From positions 62,001-126,000 of the forward strand of contig NZ_JDTK01000002.1 in the NCBI RefSeq assembly GCF_000770925.1: 64,000 nucleotides of DNA. The letters are read 5' to 3'. Below the pieces are notes generated by a model. The model made no database searches. It was not told the origin of the DNA and saw only the letters and a list, made by a program, of their open reading frames with translations. The DNA is from Bifidobacterium ruminantium DSM 6489 (GTDB lineage Bacteria > Actinomycetota > Actinomycetes > Actinomycetales > Bifidobacteriaceae). Position numbers and translations under genes: made by a program. Shown here in pieces: positions 54,173 through 64,000 of this stretch; position 1 is the first letter of the stretch, and each line of letters begins with the position of its first letter.

Positions 54173-54469
54173 ATGGTCGCTATTCACAAGCCCGCACACG
54201 ACATCATCCTCAAGCCTGTCGTTTCTGAGAAGAGCTACGCTCTGTCCGATCGCGGTCAGTACACCTTCGTGGTGGCTCCGAACGCGAACAAGGTTCAGAT
54301 CAAGCAGGCAATCGAAGAGATCTTCAATGTCAAGGTGACGAACGTCAACACCCTCAACCGCGCCGGCAAGCGTCAGCGCACCCGCAACGGTTTCGGCCAG
54401 CGCGTCAATCAGAAGCGCGCCATCGTGACCGTCGCCGAGGGCCAGACGATCGACATCTTCGGTAACTGA
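54173..54469 (+). CDS. rplW: 50S ribosomal protein L23
   Basis: 98 residues. [25 protein letters not shown] and INQAI-like [27 protein letters not shown] are L23 blocks. Sits at the exit tunnel and docks trigger factor and SRP. Five bases after rplD. Confidence 0.97.
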   Translation: MVAIHKPAHDIILKPVVSEKSYALSDRGQYTFVVAPNANKVQIKQAIEEIFNVKVTNVNTLNRAGKRQRTRNGFGQRVNQKRAIVTVAEGQTIDIFGN

Positions 54470-54505
54470 AGGCTAGCCGAGAAAAGTTAAAGGAAGAACT
54501 AGATT

Positions 54506-55336
54506 ATGGCTATCCGCGTTTATAAGCCGACGACTGCAGGCCGCCGTAACGCGTCCGTCTCGGACTTCTCCGAGATCACGCGCTCCACGCCTGAGAAGTC
54601 GCTGGTTCGCAAGCTCAGCAAGACTGGCGGTCGTAACTCCTACGGCCGTATGACCTCCCGCCATCGTGGCGGCGGTCACAAGCGCCAGTACCGTCTCATC
54701 GACTTCAAGCGTTGGGACAAGGACGGCGTGCCGGCCAAGGTCGCTCACATCGAGTACGACCCGAACCGTTCCGCCCGCATCGCGCTGCTGCACTACGCAG
54801 ACGGCGAGAAGCGCTACATCATCGCTCCGGAAGGCATCAAGCAGGGCGACCTCATCGAGACCGGCGCCCAGGCCGATATCAAGCCGGGCAACAACCTGCC
54901 GCTGCGCAACATCCCGACCGGTACCGTGGTGCACGCGATTGAGCTCCGCCCGCTGGGTGGCGCCAAGATCGCCCGCTCCGCCGGTGCTGCCGTGCAGCTC
55001 GTCGCCAAGGATGGCGCTTACGCCCAGCTGCGTATGCCGTCCGGCGAAATCCGCAACGTGGACGCTCGCTGCCGCGCGACCGTTGGTGAGGTCGGCAACT
55101 CCGATCACGCCAACATCCAGCTCGGCAAGGCAGGCCGCGCTCGTTGGATGGGCAAGCGCCCGATCACCCGTGGTGAGTCCATGAACCCTGTCGATCACCC
55201 GCACGGCGGTCGTACCCGCGGTGGCAAGCCGCCGGTTTCTCCGTGGGGCAAGGGCGAGGTTCGTACCCGCCGTCCGAAGAAGGCTTCGAACAAGATGATT
55301 GTTCGTCGTCGCCCGAATGGTAAGAACCGTAAGTAA
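54506..55336 (+). CDS. rplB: 50S ribosomal protein L2
   Basis: 276 residues. [45 protein letters not shown] and the C-terminal [17 protein letters not shown] with the conserved His-rich loop. Essential for subunit joining. AAAGGAAGAA upstream. Confidence 0.98.
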   Translation: MAIRVYKPTTAGRRNASVSDFSEITRSTPEKSLVRKLSKTGGRNSYGRMTSRHRGGGHKRQYRLIDFKRWDKDGVPAKVAHIEYDPNRSARIALLHYADGEKRYIIAPEGIKQGDLIETGAQADIKPGNNLPLRNIPTGTVVHAIELRPLGGAKIARSAGAAVQLVAKDGAYAQLRMPSGEIRNVDARCRATVGEVGNSDHANIQLGKAGRARWMGKRPITRGESMNPVDHPHGGRTRGGKPPVSPWGKGEVRTRRPKKASNKMIVRRRPNGKNRK

Positions 55337-55351
55337 GGGAGTGTCGAGTAG

Positions 55352-55630
55352 ATGACTCGTAGCATCAAGAAGGGCCCCTTCGTCGACGCCCACCTGCAGA
55401 AGAAAGTCGACGAGCAGAACGAGAAGGGCACGCACAACGTCATCAAGACGTGGTCCCGTCGTTCGATGATCACCCCTGATTTCATCGGACACACCTTCGC
55501 CGTTCACGATGGCCGCAAGCATGTTCCGGTGTTCGTCACCGAATCCATGGTTGGCCACAAGCTCGGTGAGTTCGCCCCGACCAAGACCTTCAAGGGTCAT
55601 GTGAAGGACGACAAAAAGGCACGCCGCTAA
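55352..55630 (+). CDS. rpsS: 30S ribosomal protein S19
   Basis: 92 residues. [18 protein letters not shown], then [45 protein letters not shown], read as the S19 signature. GGGAGTG upstream. 15 bases after rplB. Confidence 0.98.
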   Translation: MTRSIKKGPFVDAHLQKKVDEQNEKGTHNVIKTWSRRSMITPDFIGHTFAVHDGRKHVPVFVTESMVGHKLGEFAPTKTFKGHVKDDKKARR

Positions 55631-55646
55631 AGGAGAGTAAGGACAC

Positions 55647-56006
55647 ATGGAAGCTAAAGCAATCGCTCGTCACGTCCGCGTGACGCCGCGCAAGGCTCGC
55701 CGTATGGTCGACCTCATCCGAGGCAAGAAGGCGACCGAAGCCATCACCATTCTGAAGTTCGCTCCGCAGGACGCATCCCTTCCGGTGCGCAAGGTCCTGG
55801 AGAGCGCCATCGCGAACGCCCGTGTGAAGGCCGACAAGGCCGGCGAGCCGTTCCGTGAGAACGACCTGGTCGTGAAGGAGACCTATGTGGACGAAGGCGT
55901 GACGCTGAAGCGTTTCCGCGCCCGTGCACAGGGCCGTGCCGCTCGTATCAACAAGCGCACCAGCCACATCACGGTCGTCGTCGCTAACAAGGAAGGAAAC
56001 CGCTAA
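55647..56006 (+). CDS. rplV: 50S ribosomal protein L22
   Basis: 119 residues. [23 protein letters not shown] and the C-terminal [25 protein letters not shown] form the L22 tunnel hairpin. AAAGGAGAG upstream. Confidence 0.98.
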   Translation: MEAKAIARHVRVTPRKARRMVDLIRGKKATEAITILKFAPQDASLPVRKVLESAIANARVKADKAGEPFRENDLVVKETYVDEGVTLKRFRARAQGRAARINKRTSHITVVVANKEGNR

Positions 56007-56008
56007 AG

Positions 56009-56812
56009 ATGGGTCAGAAGATCAATCCGTTTGGCTACCGCCTGGGAATCACTGAGAACCATCGTTCCAAGTGGTTCTCCGATTCCAACAAGGTCGGCGA
56101 ACGCTACCGCGACTTCGTCCTCGAAGATGACGCCATCCGCAAGGCCATGAGCAAGGATCTCGAGCGTGCGGGCGTGTCCCGTATTGTCATCGAGCGTACC
56201 CGCGACCGCGTGCGTGTGGACATCCACACCGCTCGTCCGGGCATCGTCATCGGCCGCCGTGGAGCCGAGGCTGAGCGCGTCCGCGCGAAGCTCGAGAAGC
56301 TCACCGGCAAGCAGGTCCAGCTCAACATCTTCGAAGTGAAGAACGCCGCACTGGACGCCCAGCTCGTCGCCCAGGGCATCGCTGAGCAGCTGACCAACCG
56401 CGTGACCTTCCGTCGCGCGATGCGCAAGGCCCAGCAGGATGCCATGCGCGCAGGCGCCAAGGGCATCCGCATCAAGCTCTCCGGTCGTCTTGGCGGCGCC
56501 GAGATGAGCCGCTCCGAGTTCTATCGCGAGGGTCGCGTTCCGCTGCAGACCCTGCGCGCCCTCATTGATTACGGCTTCTTCGAGGCCAAGACCACTTACG
56601 GCCGCATCGGCGTGAAGGTCTGGATCTACAAGGGCGATATGACCGAGCGTGAGTTCGAAGAGCAGCAGGCACAGCAGAGCAACAACCGCCAGGGTCGTCG
56701 CGGCGATCGTCGTCCGCGTCGTGGCCAGCGCAACGCTGCTCCGCAGCAGAACGCTGCAGCGGAGGCTCCGGCCGCCGCCGAGGCGCCTGCCGCAACGGAA
56801 ACGAAGGAGTGA
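56009..56812 (+). CDS. rpsC: 30S ribosomal protein S3
   Basis: 267 residues. [23 protein letters not shown], the KH-domain GxxG in [11 protein letters not shown], and [27 protein letters not shown]. The C-terminal 45 residues are R/Q/A/P-rich and low complexity, longer than in E. coli. Two bases after rplV. Confidence 0.98.
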   Translation: MGQKINPFGYRLGITENHRSKWFSDSNKVGERYRDFVLEDDAIRKAMSKDLERAGVSRIVIERTRDRVRVDIHTARPGIVIGRRGAEAERVRAKLEKLTGKQVQLNIFEVKNAALDAQLVAQGIAEQLTNRVTFRRAMRKAQQDAMRAGAKGIRIKLSGRLGGAEMSRSEFYREGRVPLQTLRALIDYGFFEAKTTYGRIGVKVWIYKGDMTEREFEEQQAQQSNNRQGRRGDRRPRRGQRNAAPQQNAAAEAPAAAEAPAATETKE

Positions 56813-56820
56813 GCTGAGAA

Positions 56821-57240
56821 ATGCTTATCCCAAAGAGAACCAAGTATCGTAAGCAGCACCGTCCGGTCCGCCGTGGCATGTCCAAGGGCGGCAACGAGAT
56901 CGCTTTCGGCGATTTCGGTATCCAGGCTCTGGCTCCGGCCTACGTGACCAACCGCCAGATCGAGGCCGCTCGTATCGCCATGACCCGCTACATCAAGCGT
57001 GGTGGCCGCGTGTGGATCACGATCTTCCCGGATCGTCCGCTGACCAAGAAGCCGCTCGGCACCCGAATGGGTTCCGGTAAGGGTACTCCGGAATTCTGGA
57101 TCGCCAACGTCCACCCAGGTCGCGTCATGTTCGAGATCGGTGGCGTGTCCGAGGATGTCGCTCGCGAGGCTCTGCGCCGCGCAATCGACAAACTCCCCAT
57201 GAAGTGCCGTGTTATTGCTCGTGAAGGCGGTGACATCTGA
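56821..57240 (+). CDS. rplP: 50S ribosomal protein L16
   Basis: 139 residues. [37 protein letters not shown], and [26 protein letters not shown], typical L16. The stop codon shares one base with the rpmC start (TGATG). Confidence 0.98.
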   Translation: MLIPKRTKYRKQHRPVRRGMSKGGNEIAFGDFGIQALAPAYVTNRQIEAARIAMTRYIKRGGRVWITIFPDRPLTKKPLGTRMGSGKGTPEFWIANVHPGRVMFEIGGVSEDVAREALRRAIDKLPMKCRVIAREGGDI

Positions 57241-57497
57241 TGGCAGTCGGAACTGCAGACTACACCATGAAGAATCTGAACGAGAAGACCAACGAGGAGA
57301 TCGAGGGCTTCCTCAAGAAGTCCAAGGAAGAGCTGTTCAACCTGCGCTTCCAGTCCGCGACCGGTCAGCTCGAAAACACCGCCCGCCTCAAGGCGGTCAA
57401 GCACGACATCGCCAGGATGTACACCGTCCTGCGCGAGCGTGAGCTCGGCATCAGCCAGGCCCCCGAGGCGACCGAAACGAAAGCTGAGGAGAAGTAA
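57240..57497 (+). CDS. rpmC: 50S ribosomal protein L29
   Basis: 85 residues, starting in the rplP stop. [40 protein letters not shown] is the L29 core; N- and C-terminal extensions make it longer than the usual 65. Overlaps rpsQ by one base. Confidence 0.96.
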   Translation: MAVGTADYTMKNLNEKTNEEIEGFLKKSKEELFNLRFQSATGQLENTARLKAVKHDIARMYTVLRERELGISQAPEATETKAEEK

Positions 57498-57757
57498 TGG
57501 CTGAAGAGCGTAACTTCCGCAAGGTTCGTCGCGGTTACGTCGTGTCCGATAAGATGGACAAGACGATTTCCGTCGAGCTCGAGCAGCGTTCGACCCACCC
57601 GCTTTACGGCAAGGTCGTGCGCTCCACTCGTACGGTCAAGGTCCATGATGAACACAACGAGGCGCACGTTGGCGACCTCGTGAGTATTATGGAGACTCGG
57701 CCCCTGAGCAAGACCAAGCGTTGGCGTCTCGATACCATCATCGAGCGCGCTAAGTAA
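57497..57757 (+). CDS. rpsQ: 30S ribosomal protein S17
   Basis: 86 residues. [71 protein letters not shown], read in parts, is the S17 OB fold. Last gene before an intra-cluster hairpin. Confidence 0.98.
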   Translation: MAEERNFRKVRRGYVVSDKMDKTISVELEQRSTHPLYGKVVRSTRTVKVHDEHNEAHVGDLVSIMETRPLSKTKRWRLDTIIERAK

Positions 57758-57782
57758 ATAAGTTCGGCAAGGCTCCGTGAGT

Positions 57783-57815
57783 CACCCCGCCTGCTTCCAG
57801 CAGGCAGGCGGGGTG
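57783..57815 (+). terminator. 12-bp GC-rich hairpin between rpsQ and rplN
   Basis: CACCCCGCCTGC (57783-57794) pairs perfectly with GCAGGCGGGGTG (57804-57815), loop TTCCAGCAG, no T tract. It marks the S10/spc boundary and may cause partial termination or RNA processing. Confidence 0.7.
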
Positions 57816-57848
57816 CTTGGGGAGAACCAGCTCGGCTAAGGAGAATCA

Positions 57849-58217
57849 ATGATTCAGCAGGAAACGCGGCTTCATGTCGCCGACAACACGGGTGCGAAGG
57901 AACTCCTCGCCATCCGAGTGCTCGGCGGATCGAAGCGACGCTATGCCGGCATCGGTGACGTGATCGTCGCCTCCGTCAAGGACGCCATCCCTGGCGGGTC
58001 GGTCAAGAAGGGCGACGTCGTCAAGGCTGTCGTCGTCCGCACTGTCAAGGAGCACCGTCGTGTTGACGGCTCCTACATCAAGTTCGACGAGAACGCCGCC
58101 GTCATTCTCGGCTCCGGCCGTGACCCGAAGGGCACTCGTATTTTCGGACCGGTCGGTCGTGAACTGCGTGACAAGCGCTTCATGAAGATCGTGTCCCTCG
58201 CCCCGGAGGTGATCTGA
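57849..58217 (+). CDS. rplN: 50S ribosomal protein L14
   Basis: 122 residues. [46 protein letters not shown] and the C-terminal [19 protein letters not shown] are L14 signature regions. First gene of the spc section; TAAGGAGAA upstream. Confidence 0.98.
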   Translation: MIQQETRLHVADNTGAKELLAIRVLGGSKRRYAGIGDVIVASVKDAIPGGSVKKGDVVKAVVVRTVKEHRRVDGSYIKFDENAAVILGSGRDPKGTRIFGPVGRELRDKRFMKIVSLAPEVI

Positions 58218-58218
58218 C

Positions 58219-58554
58219 ATGGCAGCCAAGATCAAGAGCGGCGACCTGGTCAAGGTCATCCGCGGCAAGGATCGCGGTAAGGAAGGCACCGTCAAGAAGG
58301 TGCTCAAGGACGATCGTCTGATCGTTGAGGGCGTGCAGATCGTCAAGAAGCACGTCCGCGCCACGCAGCAGGGCCAGCAGGCCGGCATCGTGGCTGTTGA
58401 AGCTCCGATCCATCGCTCCAACGTGATGGTCATCGATCCGGAGACCAAGCAGCCGACCCGCGTGCGCATCGTCGAAAAGGAAGAGGCTCGTGACGGCAAG
58501 GTGAAGACCGTGCGCGTGCGTGTCGCCAAGAAGTCCGGAAAGGAGCTGGCATGA
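58219..58554 (+). CDS. rplX: 50S ribosomal protein L24
   Basis: 111 residues. [42 protein letters not shown], the KOW-motif region of L24. Starts one base after rplN and overlaps rplE by 4 bases (ATGA). Confidence 0.98.
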   Translation: MAAKIKSGDLVKVIRGKDRGKEGTVKKVLKDDRLIVEGVQIVKKHVRATQQGQQAGIVAVEAPIHRSNVMVIDPETKQPTRVRIVEKEEARDGKVKTVRVRVAKKSGKELA

Positions 58555-59123
58555 CCGATACCACTGTCGAAGCGCCGGCAACTCCGCGCTTGAAGCAGAA
58601 GTACAACGAGCAGATCGTGCCGGAGCTGGAGAAGGAATTCCACTACTCCAACCCGATGCAGGTCGCTCGCGTCCAGAAGGTCGTCGTCTCCATGGGCGTC
58701 GGTGCCGCGGCTCGCGACTCCAAGCTCATCGAAGGCGCGGTCAAGGACCTCACCCTGATCACCGGCCAGAAGCCGAAGATCACCAAGGCCAAGAAGTCTG
58801 TCGCTCAGTTCCATCTGCGTGAAGGCCAGGCCATCGGCGCATACGTCACCCTGCGCGGCGACCGCATGTGGGAGTTCCTGGACCGTCTGCTGACCATGGC
58901 TCTGCCGCGTATCCGCGATTTCCGCGGTATCAACGGCAAGCAGTTCGATGGTCAGGGCAACTACAACTTTGGCCTCACCGAGCAGTCCATGTTCCACGAG
59001 ATCGATCCGGATTCGATCGATCACCAGCGCGGTATGGACATCACTGTGGTGACCAGCACCAAGGACGACAAGGAAGCAAGCGTGCTGCTGAAGCACCTCG
59101 GCTTCCCCTTCAAGGAGAACTGA
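58551..59123 (+). CDS. rplE: 50S ribosomal protein L5
   Basis: 190 residues. [62 protein letters not shown] and [32 protein letters not shown] (parts) are L5. Binds 5S rRNA. Coupled to rplX by overlap. Confidence 0.98.
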   Translation: MTDTTVEAPATPRLKQKYNEQIVPELEKEFHYSNPMQVARVQKVVVSMGVGAAARDSKLIEGAVKDLTLITGQKPKITKAKKSVAQFHLREGQAIGAYVTLRGDRMWEFLDRLLTMALPRIRDFRGINGKQFDGQGNYNFGLTEQSMFHEIDPDSIDHQRGMDITVVTSTKDDKEASVLLKHLGFPFKEN

Positions 59124-59124
59124 T

Positions 59125-59310
59125 ATGGCAAAAACCGCTCTTAAGAACAAGGCGGCCGCTAAGCCGAAGTTCAAGGTGCGCGCTTACACGCGTTGCCAGG
59201 TCTGCGGTCGTCCCCACTCCGTCTACCGCAAGTTCGGCCTCTGCCGCATCTGCCTTCGTGAGAAGGCCCACCGCGGCGAGCTGCCCGGCGTTACGAAGTC
59301 CAGTTGGTAA
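59125..59310 (+). CDS. rpsZ: 30S ribosomal protein S14, zinc type
   Basis: 61 residues. [22 protein letters not shown] carries CxxC-x12-CxxC (read in parts), so it is the short zinc-binding S14Z. One base after rplE. Confidence 0.97.
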   Translation: MAKTALKNKAAAKPKFKVRAYTRCQVCGRPHSVYRKFGLCRICLREKAHRGELPGVTKSSW

Positions 59311-59393
59311 ATATCGACGCTGAAGGTCCGCGGCCGATCGCCAGTAAGGCGTGAGGGCGGCGGAAACCATGGCGAGAAAGGGCGTTAGCCCAA

Positions 59394-59792
59394 ATGACAA
59401 TGACAGATCCGATCGCAGACATGCTTACGCGTCTGCGTAATGCGAGCGCGGCAAAGCACGAGACCGTGGATATGCCGTACTCCAAGTTCAAGGCGAACAT
59501 CGCCGAGATTCTGAAGCGTGAAGGCTACATCAAGGACTTCACCGCCAAGGAAGCCAAGGTCGGCCAGACTCTTGAGGTCACCCTCAAGTACGGCCCGAAC
59601 GGCGAGCGTTCCATCCAGGGCATCAAGCGCATCTCCAAGCCGGGCCTGCGTCGTTACGCAAAGTCCGATGCTCTGCCGATGCCGCTCGGTGGTCTTGGCA
59701 TCGCAATCATCTCGACTAGCTCGGGACTGCTGACCCAGAAGGAATGCCTCGATCGAGGCATCGGCGGCGAGATCGTCGCTTTCGTTTGGTGA
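59394..59792 (+). CDS. rpsH: 30S ribosomal protein S8
   Basis: 132 residues. [44 protein letters not shown] and the C-terminal [40 protein letters not shown] are S8. A second ATG at 59400 is possible. In E. coli S8 represses the spc operon. Confidence 0.98.
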   Translation: MTMTDPIADMLTRLRNASAAKHETVDMPYSKFKANIAEILKREGYIKDFTAKEAKVGQTLEVTLKYGPNGERSIQGIKRISKPGLRRYAKSDALPMPLGGLGIAIISTSSGLLTQKECLDRGIGGEIVAFVW

Positions 59793-59809
59793 GAAAGGAG
59801 AGCTGAAAC

Positions 59810-60349
59810 ATGGCATCGCATATTGGTAAGCTCCCCGTCACCATTCCGGCTGGCGTGGAAGTCAAGATCGACGGTCAGTCCTTCACCGCAAAGGGTGTCA
59901 AGGGCACTGATTCTTACGAGATTCCTGAGGGCATCACCGCTGTGGTCGAGGGCAACGAAGTCGTCCTCACCCCGGCCGATGACCTGCGTCCGACCAGGGC
60001 CAAGCACGGCCTGGCTCGTTCCATCGTGGCGGGCATGGTTAAGGGCGTGCACGAAGGCTACGCCAAGACTCTGGAGATCGTCGGTACCGGTTACCGCGCC
60101 CAGATGAAGGGCAAGGGCATCGAGTTCTCCCTCGGCTATTCCCACACCATCACCGTCGAGCCTCCGGCAGGCATCGAATTCGAGCTGCCGAACCCGAACC
60201 AGGTGATCGTCAAGGGCATCGACAAGCAGGCTGTTGGCCAGTGCGCCGCCAACATCCGCAAGCTTCGCGCTCCGGAACCCTACAAGGGCAAGGGCATCAA
60301 GTACGCGGATGAGCACATTCTGCGCAAGGCTGGAAAGGCTGGTAAGTAA
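59810..60349 (+). CDS. rplF: 50S ribosomal protein L6
   Basis: 179 residues. [21 protein letters not shown], and [46 protein letters not shown] are L6 blocks. GAAAGGAGAG upstream. Stop shares one base with rplR start. Confidence 0.98.
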   Translation: MASHIGKLPVTIPAGVEVKIDGQSFTAKGVKGTDSYEIPEGITAVVEGNEVVLTPADDLRPTRAKHGLARSIVAGMVKGVHEGYAKTLEIVGTGYRAQMKGKGIEFSLGYSHTITVEPPAGIEFELPNPNQVIVKGIDKQAVGQCAANIRKLRAPEPYKGKGIKYADEHILRKAGKAGK

Positions 60350-60720
60350 TGAGCGTCCAGATTCTCGGTAAGGGCAAGAAGGTCGCGCTTAAGCGCCGCC
60401 ACGCTCGTCTGCGCAAGCACATCAGCGGCACCCCGGAGCTTCCGCGTCTGGTGGTCACCCGCTCCAACCGTCACATGGTTGCCCAGATCATCGACGACAC
60501 CAAGGGCGTTACCCTGGTGAGCGAATCCACTCTGACCAGCGATTTCGCTGGTTTCGAGGGCACCAAGACCGAAGCCGCAAAGAAGGTCGGCGAACTGATA
60601 GCCAAGAAGGCTCAGGACGCAGGCATCACCGCGGTCGTGTTCGATCGTGGCGGCAACAAGTATCATGGCCGCGTCGCAGCTGTCGCTGAAGGCGCCCGCG
60701 AGGGAGGTCTGGCACTGTGA
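60349..60720 (+). CDS. rplR: 50S ribosomal protein L18
   Basis: 123 residues. [36 protein letters not shown] and [27 protein letters not shown], the L18 5S-rRNA-binding region. Overlaps rplF by one base and rpsE by four. Confidence 0.98.
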   Translation: MSVQILGKGKKVALKRRHARLRKHISGTPELPRLVVTRSNRHMVAQIIDDTKGVTLVSESTLTSDFAGFEGTKTEAAKKVGELIAKKAQDAGITAVVFDRGGNKYHGRVAAVAEGAREGGLAL

Positions 60721-61442
60721 GCGACAACGAAAAGGAAACCCAAGTGGCTGAAGAAACTCAGAACACTCAGGCTGCCGCTGAGTCCAACAACGAGGACCGC
60801 AAGTCTCGTCGTGGCCAGCGCGGTGAGGGTCGCCGTGGAGAGCGTCGCAACCGTCGTGAGGAATCTCACGAGAACGAGATGCTCGACCGTGTGGTGACCA
60901 TCAACCGTGTGTCCAAGACCCATAAGGGTGGTCGTACGTTCAGCTTCGCCGCCCTCGTGGTGGTCGGCGACGGCAAGGGCACCGTTGGTGTCGGCTACGG
61001 CAAGTCCCGTGAGGTCCCGGCCGCAATCGCCAAGGGCCAGCTGGATGCCAAGAAGCACATGTTCACCGTGCCGCGCATCAAGGGCACCGTCACCCATCCG
61101 GTGATCGGCCATGATGCCGCTGGCACCGTGCTGCTGCGTCCGGCCGCTCCGGGCACCGGCGTTATCGCCGGCGGTGCGGTTCGCGCCGTCATGGAATGCG
61201 CTGGCATCACCGACGTCCTGACCAAGTCGATGGGCTCCGCCACCGCCGTCAACGTGGTGCGCGCTACCGTCGACGCCCTCAAGAAGCTCGAAGAGCCGGA
61301 GGAGATTGCCGCACGTCGTGGCATGTCCCTTGAAGAGGTGGCTCCGGATGCGTTGCTGCGTGCTCGCGCCGAAGGCATCGCCGAGGCCCGCAAGGCTCGT
61401 GAAGAGGCTCAGGCCAAGGCTGCTCAGAAGGACGGTGAGTGA
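60717..61442 (+). CDS. rpsE: 30S ribosomal protein S5
   Basis: 241 residues, GTG start within the rplR end (GTGA). The N-terminal 60 residues are an acidic then R/E-rich extension; the core has [48 protein letters not shown] and [22 protein letters not shown]. Confidence 0.98.
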   Translation: MSDNEKETQVAEETQNTQAAAESNNEDRKSRRGQRGEGRRGERRNRREESHENEMLDRVVTINRVSKTHKGGRTFSFAALVVVGDGKGTVGVGYGKSREVPAAIAKGQLDAKKHMFTVPRIKGTVTHPVIGHDAAGTVLLRPAAPGTGVIAGGAVRAVMECAGITDVLTKSMGSATAVNVVRATVDALKKLEEPEEIAARRGMSLEEVAPDALLRARAEGIAEARKAREEAQAKAAQKDGE

Positions 61443-61624
61443 TGACTAACCTGAACATCAAGCTGCACCACGGTCTGGTGAACTCCACTCCGAAGCAGCG
61501 CGCTGCGGCTCAGACTCTGGGCCTGAACAAGATCGGCAAGACCGTGACTCGTGAGGACACCCCGGCTCTTCGTGGCCAGCTGCAGGTTCTCCGTCACCTG
61601 ATCACCGTTGAGGAGGCTGACTGA
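61442..61624 (+). CDS. rpmD: 50S ribosomal protein L30
   Basis: 60 residues. [32 protein letters not shown] is the L30 fold. Start shares one base with the rpsE stop (TGATG). Confidence 0.97.
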   Translation: MTNLNIKLHHGLVNSTPKQRAAAQTLGLNKIGKTVTREDTPALRGQLQVLRHLITVEEAD

Positions 61625-61626
61625 TT

Positions 61627-62073
61627 ATGGCAGACATTCTGCAGATGCATGACCTGAAGCCGGCTCCGGGCGCCAAGAAGGACCGCATTCGCGTCGGTCG
61701 TGGTGAAGGCTCCAAGGGTAAGACCTCGGGCCGTGGCGACAAGGGCACCAAGAAGCGTTACCAGGTTCGCCCGGGCTTCGAAGGTGGCCAGCTGCCGCTG
61801 TACATGCGCCTTCCGAAGCTGCGCGGCTTCAAGAGCCCGTTCAAGAAGGAATACCAGGTCGTCAACGTGGCCTCCCTCGCGGAACTGTTCCCGCAGGGTG
61901 GAGAGATCACCGTGGCGGATCTGGTCGCCAAGGGCGTTGTCCGTGGCGGCTATCCGGTCAAGGTCCTGGGCGACGGCGAGGTTTCGGCCGCCTACACCAT
62001 CAAGGGTGTTAAGGCTTCCGCTTCCGCCAAGTCCAAGATCGAAGCTGCCGGTGGTTCCGTTTCCGAGGACTGA
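61627..62073 (+). CDS. rplO: 50S ribosomal protein L15
   Basis: 148 residues. [59 protein letters not shown] (parts) is the Gly/Arg/Lys-rich L15 start. Two bases after rpmD. The spc section ends here with a strong terminator. Confidence 0.98.
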   Translation: MADILQMHDLKPAPGAKKDRIRVGRGEGSKGKTSGRGDKGTKKRYQVRPGFEGGQLPLYMRLPKLRGFKSPFKKEYQVVNVASLAELFPQGGEITVADLVAKGVVRGGYPVKVLGDGEVSAAYTIKGVKASASAKSKIEAAGGSVSED

Positions 62074-62102
62074 TTCCAGGAAACATAGCTGACTGAAGCT
62101 CG

Positions 62103-62152
62103 AAAGAAGTGAGGCTTCCCCGCTTATGCGAGGGAGGCCTCACTTCTTTTTT
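62103..62152 (+). terminator. intrinsic terminator after rplO
   Basis: AAAGAAGTGAGGC (62103-62115) pairs with GCCTCACTTCTTT (62137-62149), then a T run to 62152. It separates secY from the ribosomal genes, so secY needs its own promoter; a TAAACT near 62242 is a -10 candidate in the following 160-base gap. Confidence 0.9.
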
Positions 62153-62311
62153 GCAGAGGATCCATGCGGGGAAAACCGCGCGAAGAATTCAAAAAACGGA
62201 CAAATACTGGAGAAATAGGGCGTATCGGTAGACGCCATACGCTAAACTCGGCTTTTAGAGTCTGTTTTTGCACGTGTGCGCAGGCGCGCACGACGATGGA
62301 AGGAATCCCAG

Positions 62312-63649
62312 GTGAGGACGTTAATCCAGGCCTTGAAGACCAAGGAGTTGAGGAATAAGATCCTCTTCACCCTTGGCATCATCATCATTTATCGTATCGG
62401 TTCGTTCATTCCGACCCCAGGCGTCGACTATACCGTCGTCCACCAGTGCGTCGGCAAGATGAACAGCACCTCCGAGAACTTCATTGGCTTGGTGAACCTC
62501 TTCTCCGGCGGCGCCATGCTGCAGCTGTCGATCTTCGCGCTGGGCGTCATGCCGTACATCACCGCGTCCATCGTCATCCAGCTGCTTCGCGTGGTCATCC
62601 CTCGTTTCGAGATGCTGCACAAGGAAGGACAGTCGGGCGAGGCCAAGCTGACCCAGTACACCCGTTATCTGACCATCGGCCTTGCCGTGCTGCAGTCCAC
62701 CACCATTCTGGTGACCGCACGCTCCGGCGCGCTGTTCAACTACCAGTGCTCCCAGGTCGTTCCTGACGGCTCCGTCTGGAACCTCATCGTCATGGTGCTG
62801 ATCATGACCGGCGGCACCGGCCTCATCATGTGGATGGCCGAACTGATCACCGACAAGGGACTCGGCCAGGGCATGTCCATCCTTATCTTCATGTCCATCT
62901 GCTCCGGCTTCCTGCCGCAGCTGTGGGAGATCGGCTGGGGCACTAATGGCACCGATGGCAATTGGGGCAAGTTCGCCGCGGTCGTCGGCGTGCTTCTGGT
63001 CATCATGATCCTCGTCATCTACGTCGAGCTGTCCCAGCGCCGTATCCCGGTGCAGTACACCCGCCGTATGATCGGACGCAAGATGTATGGCGGCTCCTCC
63101 ACGTACCTGCCGCTGAAGATCAACATGAGCGGCGTCATCCCGCCGATCTTCGCATCCTCCATTCTGGCCGTGCCGACCCTGATCGCGCAGTTCGGCAACT
63201 CGGACCAGTCCTGGGTCAAGTGGATCAACAGCAATCTGGCCAACACCACGTCCGTGTGGTACATCGTTCTGTACGCGCTGATGATCGTGTTCTTCTGCTT
63301 CTTCTACACCGAGATCACCTTCAACCCCGATGAGACCGCCGACAACATGAAGCAGTACGGCGGATTCATTCCTGGCATTCGTGCGGGCAGCGCCACCAGC
63401 AACTACCTGAGCTACGTGATGAACCGTCTGAACACGGTCGGCGCGGTCTACCTGCTGTTCGTGGCCCTCATCCCGACGGTGCTGATTATGGCCCTGAACC
63501 TGAACACCAAGCTGCCGTTCGGTGGCACCACCATCCTGATCATCGCGGGCGTTGGCCTTGACACCCTGCGCCAGGCCAAGGCACAGACCGAACAGTTCCA
63601 GTACGCCGGCTTCCTGTTCGAGGACACCGACCACAAGGAAGGCAAGTAA
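62312..63649 (+). CDS. secY: preprotein translocase subunit SecY
   Basis: 445 residues from GTG 62312 with GGAAGGAA 6 nt upstream. The frame to 62276 is rejected as it lacks a site and adds an Arg-rich stretch. Ten membrane helices expected. Motifs: MRTLIQALKTKELRNKILFTLG, YRIGSFIPTPGVDY, GVMPYITASIVIQLLRVVIPRFE, TGGTGLIMWMAELITDKGLGQG, RRMIGRKMYGGSSTYLPLKINMSGVIPPIFASS and PGIRAG. Core of the Sec channel. adk follows, the usual order. Confidence 0.97.
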   Translation: MRTLIQALKTKELRNKILFTLGIIIIYRIGSFIPTPGVDYTVVHQCVGKMNSTSENFIGLVNLFSGGAMLQLSIFALGVMPYITASIVIQLLRVVIPRFEMLHKEGQSGEAKLTQYTRYLTIGLAVLQSTTILVTARSGALFNYQCSQVVPDGSVWNLIVMVLIMTGGTGLIMWMAELITDKGLGQGMSILIFMSICSGFLPQLWEIGWGTNGTDGNWGKFAAVVGVLLVIMILVIYVELSQRRIPVQYTRRMIGRKMYGGSSTYLPLKINMSGVIPPIFASSILAVPTLIAQFGNSDQSWVKWINSNLANTTSVWYIVLYALMIVFFCFFYTEITFNPDETADNMKQYGGFIPGIRAGSATSNYLSYVMNRLNTVGAVYLLFVALIPTVLIMALNLNTKLPFGGTTILIIAGVGLDTLRQAKAQTEQFQYAGFLFEDTDHKEGK

Positions 63650-63656
63650 CCACTTG

Positions 63657-63699
63657 AATCGTGATACCGTCCCGATAGCAGGACGGTATCACGATTTTT
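63657..63699 (+). terminator. intrinsic terminator between secY and adk
   Basis: AATCGTGATACCGTCC (63657-63672) pairs perfectly with 63681-63696 (16 bp, loop CGATAGCA), followed by a T run ending near 63700. Confidence 0.92.
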
Positions 63700-63758
63700 T
63701 GTAATCAACCGATTATCCGAACGTCCTTCAAGGACCTAGCGAAACGGAGAGAAACAAC

Positions 63759-64000
63759 ATGCGACTGCTGATCATGGGACCGCAAGGCGTTGGCAAGGGC
63801 ACGCAGGCCGCTCTGCTGAGCAAGCATTACGGAATCCCCGCCATCTCCACGGGAGACATCTTCCGCTACAACATCAAGAACAAGACCGAGCTGGGCGTCG
63901 AGGCGCTCAAGTACATCGACAAGGGCGAACTGGTTCCGGACGAGCTCACCAACAAGATCGTCAAGGATCGTCTGGCCATGGATGACGCCAAGAACGGCTG
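63759..64000 (+). CDS. adk: adenylate kinase, N-terminal part
   Basis: 80 codons visible, cut by the window edge. Start ATG 63759 follows [46 protein letters not shown] has the P-loop GPQGVGKGT (Gln and Val in place of the usual PGAGKGT) and the STGDIFR AMP-binding block. Converts ATP and AMP to 2 ADP. Place after secY is canonical. Confidence 0.94.
   Translation, partial: MRLLIMGPQGVGKGTQAALLSKHYGIPAISTGDIFRYNIKNKTELGVEALKYIDKGELVPDELTNKIVKDRLAMDDAKNG

Noticed and set aside
62164..62358. 64-residue frame before secY
   Set aside because: No ribosome site, overlaps the secY start in another frame, and lies in the promoter and leader region.

Overview
The window is a contiguous stretch of a high-GC Gram-positive chromosome and looks like Bifidobacterium. 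Supporting signs are actinobacterial gene orders (tRNA-rpmG-murB; a 7Fe ferredoxin next to a dapC-type aminotransferase; SAF protein-FmdB-5-FTHF cyclo-ligase-GNAT-membrane protein), a lone CIRCE-controlled groES, a DivIVA-like coiled-coil protein, GH77 and GlgX glucan enzymes, a bifunctional AdhE, and no sign of respiratory or TCA genes. No phage, transposase, IS or CRISPR array was seen. The species cannot be fixed from the window alone.

Layout. 1-3.1 kb: tail of an unrecognised gene, a DivIVA-like protein and aminopeptidase C. 3.4-6.6 kb: two tandem DAHP synthases and an MTA/SAH nucleosidase. 6.9-13.2 kb: phosphate regulon, with a PhoR/SenX3-like kinase, a PhoP/RegX3-like regulator and pstSCAB. 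Eleven-base repeats resembling actinobacterial PHO boxes lie before the kinase and before pstS. 13.8-16.3 kb: purine permease (+) and an orphan metal-binding lipoprotein (-) whose promoter overlaps a Zur-like palindrome. 16.4-17.7 kb: rplJ-rplL with an attenuator-like leader. 17.9-23.2 kb: a three-gene unit of an FHA protein, a 1207-residue helicase-like protein with lost Walker residues, and a small basic protein. 23.2-27.0 kb: SAF protein, FmdB and cyclo-ligase (-), then a GNAT and a three-TM protein that resembles SepX/GlpR division proteins. 27.1-29.5 kb: groES, three tRNAs, rpmG, murB. 29.6-32.8 kb: APC permease, ferredoxin, dapC. 32.8-38.3 kb: tRNA-Ser and a tRNA remnant, dinB with an SOS box, CapA-like protein, 2-hydroxyacid dehydrogenase, YigZ, LRV-repeat protein. 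38.4-44.4 kb: malQ, rplM-rpsI, glgX-type debranching enzyme (-). 44.5-48.9 kb: a probable polyol locus (zinc dehydrogenase, RbtT/DalT/CsbX-like MFS carrier, VOC protein, ROK repressor). 49.2-52.0 kb: adhE with a Rex-like dyad. 52.5-64 kb: the S10 and spc ribosomal operons, secY and the start of adk.

Working together: the phosphate genes form one sensor-regulator-transporter system. The two glucan enzymes and AdhE fit fermentative sugar metabolism with redox control. The ROK repressor probably controls the polyol dehydrogenase and itself. The least explained part is the FHA/degenerate-helicase unit. A second theme is start-site geometry: at least six genes have a -10-like hexamer ending 6-7 nt before the start codon, which suggests leaderless mRNAs.
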